Made by a program: the position numbers and the translations under genes
Notes under the pieces: generated by a model
Database searches by the model: none
What the model saw: the letters and a program-made list of their open reading frames with translations, nothing else
What the model was told of the DNA's origin: nothing
In this document: piece after piece, positions 57,483 through 64,000 of the stretch
Position numbering within the stretch: the first letter of the stretch is position 1
Layout of the letters: each line of letters opens with the position of its first letter
Assembly (NCBI GenBank): GCA_902791035.1
Contig: CADAUA010000006.1
Span: 1-64,000, forward strand
Source: an uncultured Coriobacteriaceae bacterium
GTDB lineage: Bacteria; Actinomycetota; Coriobacteriia; Coriobacteriales; Atopobiaceae
Direction of reading: 5' to 3'
DNA length: 64,000 nt

Positions 57483-58870
57483 AGCAACTCCTCCAGCCCT
57501 GTTTCGTCATTTCCGGAAATGAAGCTGTCAGCTACTGCCCCTTTTCGATACCTCCTTGCTCGGACTACAACAATCCCGTAGAGGAACATGAGCCACAATA
57601 CAATCTTGAAGCTCGACCACTCGCCGCCACTCAGAGTGCAATACAGAACAAGATATGCCGCTAGATAGGAATAGCCATCTCCATGCCCCATTAGCACAGC
57701 CGCAGACTTGAGGAATCTGATAATTGGAATAAGGACTAGTAAACCCATGAGCTCCCAGTTGAAAAGCCAGAAAAAGTGGGGAAATGTCGGGAATCCATAT
57801 CCCTGCAGCGACAACTGCTGAGCATAGAAGCTAAATCCTTTGCCCAACCATGGATTTTCCGATACGACAGCCAGGCCTGCTTCGAGAGAATTGCTACGTC
57901 CAACTATTGAATAGTCCGAAGTCAATTCAGCTCTATCTCCAAAGATGGACTCAAATAAGTCAGTTACTCTCCCGATGTTAATAATCTCTGTAATTCTCTC
58001 CGAGAAGAACGCAAGCACCACTACGGCAGTCAGCATGACAGCTGGCGCAAGAATCATCGACCATCTCTTATATACCTTCGGCCCATTATTACGGTCTCCG
58101 CCTGTGTTACCTCTGACGAACCTCACAATAAGAAATATTATGCCAAATAGAAGCATATAAACCAAGTCTTTGCGAGTTCCAGTTGCAATCACGAGCACGA
58201 ACACCGCTCCAAACGCAAGCAACTTATTATCTACGTGCTTATCTGTTAAAAGCAGCATTGAAGCAGACCCGAGTAACAGAGCCGTCTCTCCATGCGCCAT
58301 GTTAGTAGAGGTGTAGCGATTTACATAATCGTATTGCCCAGGCGTAACATGTAAGACTATAGCCACAATAAGCATGGCAACTGTAATAGCAAACATACAG
58401 TTCAGTATCGGCCTAGCAGATTGCATCCGTTCGGCTTCAGCTATAAGAATGTACATCATGCAGGCCGAAGTAAACCAAAGCCAATACTGCTCAAATGATA
58501 GGTGAGTAAACACGTAATCATAGCCAGTTGTCCATAAGACAAGGTCCTTCAGGAGGAGCAGCGTAAGGAACAAGAATATATTCGGATAGGTATTTCTGCA
58601 ATGCACTACATAGCAATATATTCCACCGACGATAGTTGGCAAATAAAGCCAACTAACACAGAAATCGCCCCACTTGTAGGCAATCTCCGTTGGAGTCGTA
58701 AACGTATACAGAGAGGTGGCAAAGTAGAAGTCATTGGGAAACAGGAAGAGGAGCATTACATACCCTGCAAGTAGGTCGAGGCCCCTTATTTTCACGTGCA
58801 GCAGTCGCCCAAGACCCTGAGAATCAATAGGATGGTTAAGCATTATCTCGGCAGATGCTCTATTTGTCAT
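57479..58870 (-). CDS. O-antigen polymerase-like membrane protein (Wzy)
   Basis: This 463-residue membrane protein has about ten to twelve hydrophobic helices and a larger loop near residues 330-380 (RAELTSDYSIVGRSNSLEAG, then PWLGKGF), the layout of O-antigen ligase/polymerase (Wzy/WaaL) proteins. It is expected to join repeat units at the outer membrane face. Sequence conservation in this group is poor, so the call rests on topology, the loop motif and the neighbouring Wzx, glycosyltransferase and pyruvyltransferase genes. The ATG at 58870 overlaps the upstream stop (TAATG), showing coupling. An alternative start at 58894 would lie within the previous gene. Confidence 0.82.
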   Translation of the reverse strand: MTNRASAEIMLNHPIDSQGLGRLLHVKIRGLDLLAGYVMLLFLFPNDFYFATSLYTFTTPTEIAYKWGDFCVSWLYLPTIVGGIYCYVVHCRNTYPNIFLFLTLLLLKDLVLWTTGYDYVFTHLSFEQYWLWFTSACMMYILIAEAERMQSARPILNCMFAITVAMLIVAIVLHVTPGQYDYVNRYTSTNMAHGETALLLGSASMLLLTDKHVDNKLLAFGAVFVLVIATGTRKDLVYMLLFGIIFLIVRFVRGNTGGDRNNGPKVYKRWSMILAPAVMLTAVVVLAFFSERITEIINIGRVTDLFESIFGDRAELTSDYSIVGRSNSLEAGLAVVSENPWLGKGFSFYAQQLSLQGYGFPTFPHFFWLFNWELMGLLVLIPIIRFLKSAAVLMGHGDGYSYLAAYLVLYCTLSGGEWSSFKIVLWLMFLYGIVVVRARRYRKGAVADSFISGNDETGLEELL

Positions 58871-59739
58871 TACCGCACAAACCTCACGATCCACATTACG
58901 GCTACACAGAGCGCAGTGCTAATAGGATTAAAGTTCCTGTACTCTCCCAAGTAATAGGCGTAGCTCTTGCAGACCTGAGTTGCAGCGCCCGCTCTAGAAA
59001 ATGCTTTCCGTACAGTAACGGAATGATTGTGGATGATAGAAACGTCAGTACAATAACCACACGATTTGCCAATTCGCAGAAGGCGCTCTGCCAGTATCTC
59101 CTCCTCGGAGTATAGGAAGGTATGTTCATCCATGTAATCGCACTCCCGCATGGCTGAAAGATTTAGCATCATGCAACAGCCTTGTGGCCTGTAATACTCA
59201 CAAAGATGTTGACTTGGATGAAAGTTCTTTCGCTTCCTGTAGAAAGCAGGATACCCTATTGTTAAATCCAGCAATGATCCTCTAAACGCTACCGGGTCTT
59301 CCCTACTACCATTTGGTCGCAATACTCTTGGCCCAAGCACCCCATAGCTCTTATTCGCTTCTAGGAGTTTCGCGAGCTCTAATAAGTTTCCATCGCAATC
59401 TGGGCCATTGATTATCACATCGTTGTTTAGTATGAGGGCATACTTAAAGCCATGTTCCTCTGCCCATCTCAGACCCACGTTATTACCTGAGGCATACCCT
59501 GCATTGCTATTATTCTGTATAAAGACAAAACCCTTCTCATGTGCCCAGGAAGACAAAACCTCCCCCGATTCATTGGGGGAGCAATTGTCAACCACTAGGA
59601 TGGTGACGTTAGCGTACCTTGCATCCGCATTAATGGCATCTACCAATTGAAGGGTAAGATCATAAGTCAGGTAGTTGAGAATGAGAAAAACAGTTCTTGA
59701 CTCAAGCTCGCGATACTGCTCCTCAACGTCCAGCGTCAT
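58870..59739 (-). CDS. Glycosyltransferase family 2 protein
   Basis: This 289-residue rhamnosyltransferase-like GT2 enzyme has a cytoplasmic GT-A domain with LILNYLTYDLT at the start, VVDNCSPNESG near residue 48, NNSNAGYASGNNVGLRWA near 75 and the metal motif LILNNDVII near 102, then GCCMMLNLSAMRECDYMDE and FLYSEEE. This pattern is typical of WbbL-like enzymes that add rhamnose to a lipid-linked chain, which suits the rml genes downstream. The donor is nonetheless inferred. It overlaps the previous gene by 17 bases and the next by a few, so all are co-translated. Confidence 0.87.
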   Translation of the reverse strand: MTLDVEEQYRELESRTVFLILNYLTYDLTLQLVDAINADARYANVTILVVDNCSPNESGEVLSSWAHEKGFVFIQNNSNAGYASGNNVGLRWAEEHGFKYALILNNDVIINGPDCDGNLLELAKLLEANKSYGVLGPRVLRPNGSREDPVAFRGSLLDLTIGYPAFYRKRKNFHPSQHLCEYYRPQGCCMMLNLSAMRECDYMDEHTFLYSEEEILAERLLRIGKSCGYCTDVSIIHNHSVTVRKAFSRAGAATQVCKSYAYYLGEYRNFNPISTALCVAVMWIVRFVR

Positions 59740-60847
59740 CTGTCACCTCTTCGTATACCCGGAGCAATTCATTGGCCATACTTTCCGGCGCATAGTGCTC
59801 TTTGCCGAATTTCCAAGAATCATGCGCCTTCAAACAAAGCGATTCGCTGTCGTTTAGTAGACTGACAATCCTTTTCGCATAGAGATCGCAATCGAATGCA
59901 GATACCAGCTGACTTGGGTCAGGAACGTACTGTCTAATACCTTCAATATCGAATGCTACGACGCAACGGGAGTGACTATACGCATCAAGCACGACCCCCG
60001 ACTGCGTAATAGACGTGTAGGGCATCAGAACAATGCTGCACTGAGAGAAGTAGGCATCCAAATCCTGCTCTTCGATGAAACCATAGTGGCATTCAGCATT
60101 AGGTTGTGACGAAACCTCATTAAGAAGTGCCGGCTCTATGTCGTTTGCCGGCTTACCTGCAATTACCACCCTGACTTCAGGATCAAGCTCATTTATCCGA
60201 CGTAATATTTGCGGATAGAGCTTTACGCCTTTGTAGGAGTTAATCCTTCCGAAAATGAGCGCTTCTTTTCTGCCAGCACAGGGCCCGTCATAGGGTATCC
60301 ATCGGACAACCCCCAGTGGCACCTGAAACACGGAGCACTTTGGCCTGAGCTTGGATTTGGCTTGTTCCAAAGCCACACTTGAGTGAACAACAATTCCGTC
60401 TAGCATGCGCTGAACTACCTTATGGTACAGAACAACTCCTCTTTGAATCGAATCACCCTCATGCCCAATTGGATCATGAAAAGTATGCAGGATATGGACG
60501 TCTGGAATTGTTTTCCGGAGTGCTCTGATTAGAAAATAGTTCCAAGTGTGTTTATTTACGAAATGAACCACGTCAGGATTAACGGCAGCGATTCTTGAGG
60601 CTAGTTCTCTCGACATATCCCTAGCGGCCTTGATGCTCTCGACCGAAGGTCTAGGGCTATCCGGTGTTTCCACTAGCCAATTCCGCTCAGACGTCACCAT
60701 ATCAATTGCCAGTGATGCTGATCCGAGCGTCCAAGCCTCTACGGCTTGGCTTCGCAGTTCTTCATAGGTGTAATACAAGTATTTCTGCATCGTCGGTAAT
60801 TCCGAGAATGACACAAGCACGACTCGTATGTTCTTTTCCACTCCCAT
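59723..60847 (-). CDS. Glycosyltransferase family 1/4 protein
   Basis: This 374-residue GT-B fold glycosyltransferase has an N-terminal acceptor domain (VVLVSFSELPTMQKYL, HFVNKHTWNYFL, HILHTFHDP) and a C-terminal donor-binding domain of the Glycos_transf_1 type (LIFGRINSYKGVKLYPQIL near residue 200, HYGFIEEQDLDAYFSQCSIVLMPYTS near 280, QSGVVLDAYSHSRCVVAFD near 305). It would add one sugar to the capsule repeat unit in the cytoplasm. The ATG at 60847 follows GAAGGAAA. An upstream in-frame extension lacks a site. It lies 153 bases downstream of the phosphohexomutase-ManC gene. Confidence 0.88.
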   Translation of the reverse strand: MGVEKNIRVVLVSFSELPTMQKYLYYTYEELRSQAVEAWTLGSASLAIDMVTSERNWLVETPDSPRPSVESIKAARDMSRELASRIAAVNPDVVHFVNKHTWNYFLIRALRKTIPDVHILHTFHDPIGHEGDSIQRGVVLYHKVVQRMLDGIVVHSSVALEQAKSKLRPKCSVFQVPLGVVRWIPYDGPCAGRKEALIFGRINSYKGVKLYPQILRRINELDPEVRVVIAGKPANDIEPALLNEVSSQPNAECHYGFIEEQDLDAYFSQCSIVLMPYTSITQSGVVLDAYSHSRCVVAFDIEGIRQYVPDPSQLVSAFDCDLYAKRIVSLLNDSESLCLKAHDSWKFGKEHYAPESMANELLRVYEEVTDDAGR

Positions 60848-61000
60848 TACGCTTTCCTTCTCTTTACCAAACCTCATTGAAGTCATGTGTGTCGTGCCGC
60901 TCACGCCCGCACTAGTTATCAATTGTAGTAAGGGACACGATCCTGCATCTAAAGAGTCGCAACCAGCTGAGAAACCTAGAGAAGTGCTCTCCACACCCAC

Positions 61001-64000
61001 CTATTCACACGAGTCCCAGAAGTAACCAAGCCGCTCCACGTCAGAGTAGGCAATCGGTCTACCCAACTGTATCTCTACCAAGTGGGAATCCTCGAGCGCT
61101 CGCATGGCATGCAGTTCACCAGCGCAAACTCTAATGCAATCCCCTGGCAGCAGGGCCTGCACCTTTCCCTCGACCACGGCCTCCACACGACCAGTCTTGA
61201 GAACCCACACCTCATCCCTGTATTGGTGGCGCTGGTAGGTAAACTGCTTCGTCGCGAGAAGGGTAATGTCCACAGTCAGCGCATTAGTACCATCATCGTA
61301 AACTTCCTCGTCTACAATTCGGTACTCACCCCAGGCCTTGCGCTCGTACATCGGTCGATTCTCGGAGGCATCCTCAACGAGTCCCTTAATATGTGCACTT
61401 GCAGCCTTGTCGGACACGAGTACGCCATCAGAGGTGGCAACCACCACGGCATCCTCGAGTCCAGCAACGACCACGGGAAGGTTCGTCTCGTTGACCACAT
61501 GCACGTTACTGCAGGTACCCTCATCGAGCCACACCTTGCCCGAAGTAGGCTCCGCCAACTCCTCAGAGAGGGTGTTCCACGTACCCAGATCCTTCCACGC
61601 TCCGGAATACGGAACCACAGCTACCGAAGCTGCCTTCTCGACCACCTCGTAGTCGAACGAGTTCCTCGGCAGGTCTCGATAATTATCCCGAAGACTCTCA
61701 TATGAAGTTGCATCCGAGTATTGAGCGATCAATTCCAGCATGTAGGCCAGCTTAAACGCGAAGACGCCGCAGTTCCACAGAGCACCCGCGTCAATGAGCT
61801 TGGCTGCCTTGGCCTCGTCCGGCTTTTCCGTAAAGCGAGCCACCGGCCGCACGTCTCCGTCCGCCACCTTGGGCACGATGTATCCGTACTTAGCACTGGG
61901 ATACGTGGGCTCCACTCCTAGAAGCACAATATCTGCCACGCCAGACTGCACGGCAGCATCGAGCTTGGCGACGTTGGCATAATACTCCGGGTCTGCATAC
62001 GTATCTATCGGCATGACCACGACAGTGGACTCTGGCTTGGCGCCTTGCTTCCAAGCAACGTTTGCGGCAGCAAGCATGATAGCCGGTGCGGTGTCGCGCC
62101 GCTCGGGCTCCAGAGAGAGCTCGTAGGGCTGCTCTACCTGCAGGCCAATAGCATCAGCCTGGGCAGCAGAGGTAGCCACGGTGATGGAGACGTCCTCGTT
62201 CTCCCGCCGCACCAGTCGGATGGTGCGCTGCACCATGGACTCGGGGTTTCCCTCGTCGTCGCGTAGGACCTTGAGGAACTGCTTAGAGCGCGCGCCATTG
62301 GAGAGGGGCCACAGTCTCGTGCCGGATCCACCAGACAGCAGTACCACGTTGAGCATGCTGCTCACCTCGCTATGCTTGTTCGTGCCCATGAGGACCTTCA
62401 CGCCCTCGAACAGGCCGTTGAGTTTCTCGTCGGCTTCGTCCTGGGTTCCACCGGCAGCAAAGACATAGGCCTTGACCTTAGGTTCGGTGCCACTCGGGCG
62501 AAACATGACCTTGGAGCCATCTTCGAGTCGGAATTCCAGCACGTTGGATGGTGGCAGAGTCTGCAAGCTTGGGGCGGTCGAACCAGCAACGGGCATGGGA
62601 GCACCTTTAGAGTAGTCAATCACACGCTCAACTTTGGTACCAGCAATCTCTGCCGGCATGTTCGCACGCACGTGAAGCATCGTTGCTGCTATCTGCTTCT
62701 GAGTGAGCTCTACGGAAATCTGTCTGTCTGCCATGTAGCCGTAGCGATCGTAGATGCTCTCCAGCGCATCGACCAAGTCTCTGCCACTGGCCTTGTGCCA
62801 CGCCATCAGCTCGCACACCAGCAAGAGCGCAACGGAGGCGTCCTTGTCTCGCGCATAGGATCCCCGCAGGTATCCACAACTCTCCTCGAAGCCCAACAGG
62901 AAGCGATCAGCCTGATCTTTGTGTTCCAAGAGATCAAGCTGCTCACCCACATACTTGAATCCCGTGAGGGTGCGGCGCAGCTCAATGCCGTTCTCCTGCG
63001 CGATGGTATCCGCAAGTGGAGTAGAAACGATGGTTGTGACCGCCACCGGAGAGCTTACGCGCTTGCCTACGGTGCAGAGGAAGTCCAACAGGAGTAGCGC
63101 CACCTCGTTGCCCGTGAGGAGTCGCATCTGCCCGTGGTGATTCACGGCAACGCCCAGCCTGTCCGCATCGGGATCCGAGGCTAGCGCGATATCCGCGCCA
63201 TCAACCTGAGCACGGACCATAGCTAGGTGCATTGCCTGCGGATTCTCCGGGTTGGGCTTGGGGCACGTTGGGAAAGTCCCATCCGGTAGACGTTGGGCAT
63301 CGATGACCTTGTAATCGACGCCACGCGCTTTGAAGATCTTCTCTGCAGGCTCAAGACCCGTACCATTGAGGGGCGAGTAAACGACCTTGATGCCAGAGCA
63401 GTCGATACACGTTGACTGAGTGAGCACGGCAGCCACAAAGCGATCGACCAACTCCTCCCCCACCAATTCGATGGACCCGGAAGCGATTCCTTCCTCTACT
63501 GGCACCCGCGCCGGCATGGGAAACATGGGTACTTCAGAGATGCAGGACTGCACCCCGCGCGCGAGGGCATCGGTAGCTTGGTCTCCGGTAGGGCCATAGA
63601 CCTTGAAACCGTTGTACTGCATAGGGTTATGCGAGGCGGTGAGAACCACCCCAGCATCACAGTGGAGCTCCCTCACTGAGAAACTGAGGATAGGGGTAGA
63701 GACGCAATGCTGGAACAGGTACACATGGATGCCACTAGCCGCAAGCACGCCAGCAGTCACGTGCGCGAAGTCCTCGCTGTGCCGACGAGAGTCGTAAGCA
63801 ATCACGACGGACAGTGGCGCGCCTTCAGTACCGTCCTGTTGACGAAGATAGTTGGCCAACCCCTGAGCGGCACGGGCAATGGTCACTGCGTTCATGCGCG
63901 CGGGACCAATGCCCATGATCTCTCGAATTCCACCGGTCCCAAAGTGCAGCTGACCAGAGAATGCCGCCTCGCGCTCGGCGGCATCCTCAAATCGATTCAA
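61001..64000 (-). CDS. Fused phosphohexomutase / mannose-1-phosphate guanylyltransferase (5' end beyond window)
   Basis: One frame of 999 codons joins two enzymes. The first part (residues about 1-540) is a phosphohexomutase: LTASHNPMQYNGFKVYG with the phosphoserine, DPDADRLGVA for magnesium, GFEESCGY for the sugar, and FRPSGTEPK for phosphate. The second part (about 550-999) is a ManC-type nucleotidyltransferase (LLSGGSGTRLWPLSNG, SKQFL, FTEKPDEAKAAKL, WNCGVFAFK) ending in a cupin domain with HQYRDEVWVL. Together they would turn hexose-6-phosphate into hexose-1-phosphate and then into GDP-mannose or a similar nucleotide sugar. The beginning of the mutase seems to lie past 64000. No stop lies between the parts, so this is a true fusion as sequenced. 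Confidence 0.9.
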   Translation of the reverse strand: MNRFEDAAEREAAFSGQLHFGTGGIREIMGIGPARMNAVTIARAAQGLANYLRQQDGTEGAPLSVVIAYDSRRHSEDFAHVTAGVLAASGIHVYLFQHCVSTPILSFSVRELHCDAGVVLTASHNPMQYNGFKVYGPTGDQATDALARGVQSCISEVPMFPMPARVPVEEGIASGSIELVGEELVDRFVAAVLTQSTCIDCSGIKVVYSPLNGTGLEPAEKIFKARGVDYKVIDAQRLPDGTFPTCPKPNPENPQAMHLAMVRAQVDGADIALASDPDADRLGVAVNHHGQMRLLTGNEVALLLLDFLCTVGKRVSSPVAVTTIVSTPLADTIAQENGIELRRTLTGFKYVGEQLDLLEHKDQADRFLLGFEESCGYLRGSYARDKDASVALLLVCELMAWHKASGRDLVDALESIYDRYGYMADRQISVELTQKQIAATMLHVRANMPAEIAGTKVERVIDYSKGAPMPVAGSTAPSLQTLPPSNVLEFRLEDGSKVMFRPSGTEPKVKAYVFAAGGTQDEADEKLNGLFEGVKVLMGTNKHSEVSSMLNVVLLSGGSGTRLWPLSNGARSKQFLKVLRDDEGNPESMVQRTIRLVRRENEDVSITVATSAAQADAIGLQVEQPYELSLEPERRDTAPAIMLAAANVAWKQGAKPESTVVVMPIDTYADPEYYANVAKLDAAVQSGVADIVLLGVEPTYPSAKYGYIVPKVADGDVRPVARFTEKPDEAKAAKLIDAGALWNCGVFAFKLAYMLELIAQYSDATSYESLRDNYRDLPRNSFDYEVVEKAASVAVVPYSGAWKDLGTWNTLSEELAEPTSGKVWLDEGTCSNVHVVNETNLPVVVAGLEDAVVVATSDGVLVSDKAASAHIKGLVEDASENRPMYERKAWGEYRIVDEEVYDDGTNALTVDITLLATKQFTYQRHQYRDEVWVLKTGRVEAVVEGKVQALLPGDCIRVCAGELHAMRALEDSHLVEIQLGRPIAYSDVERLGYFWDSCE

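Overview
The window is high-GC DNA (about two thirds G+C by eye, falling clearly between about 53.6 and 61 kb). It looks like an anaerobic actinobacterium of class Coriobacteriia, probably an Olsenella/Atopobiaceae-type organism. This placement is inferred from the anaerobic flavoprotein, butyrate-kinase and PucR gene content, the fused RmlC-RmlD, and gene style. No rRNA or tRNA gene was found to confirm it.

Region 1 (1-24.2 kb) is an unusual metabolic block. It holds an FAD_binding_2 flavoprotein (edge-truncated), two separate phosphotransacylase plus acyl-kinase pairs (Ptb/Buk), a thiolase with its DUF35 zinc-ribbon partner, two free-standing acyl carrier proteins, a 4'-phosphopantetheinyl transferase, two iron-sulfur-flavoprotein-like reductases with C-terminal zinc ribbons, a four-helix membrane protein, two PucR-type regulators, an MFS carrier, a metallo-beta-lactamase-fold hydrolase and a CocE/NonD-type hydrolase. 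Read together, these suggest uptake or hydrolysis of a substrate, flavin-dependent reduction, thiolytic cleavage on CoA or ACP, and ATP recovery through acyl phosphate. The substrate cannot be named from sequence. A bipartite DNA element with identical internal spacing sits upstream of both the flavoprotein gene and the first PucR gene, tying the two ends of the block together. The thiolase gene has a one-base frameshift as sequenced.

Region 2 (24.2-35.8 kb): a RelB/DinJ-like antitoxin with a PIN-domain toxin, then leuS, guaB, a processive family 2 glycosyltransferase, an RluA-family pseudouridine synthase, a YtcJ-type amidohydrolase and a membrane GIY-YIG protein.

Region 3 (36-50.2 kb): a DUF4012 envelope protein, a GNAT acetyltransferase, a first rmlB, a decayed HipA-like fragment, a 1031-residue CAP-domain wall protein, a frameshifted Abi-type gene, an IS3 transposase remnant and a complete IS21-family element that has cut off the front of an AAA ATPase gene. 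A second rmlB lies at 50.2 kb in the same orientation, so this accessory segment is bracketed by direct gene copies.

Region 4 (50.2-64 kb, all minus strand): a capsule or exopolysaccharide operon read from right to left: fused phosphohexomutase/mannose-1-phosphate guanylyltransferase, two glycosyltransferases, a Wzy-like polymerase, a pyruvyltransferase, a nitroreductase-like protein, a Wzx flippase, then rmlA, fused rmlC-rmlD and rmlB for dTDP-L-rhamnose.

The intergenic spaces are unusually rich in ordered repeats: an 18-unit array of exact 31-bp period, 51-bp arrays at four loci, 64-bp palindrome-plus-spacer arrays at three loci, a 22-bp array, and several families of dispersed palindromes, one of which has landed inside another.
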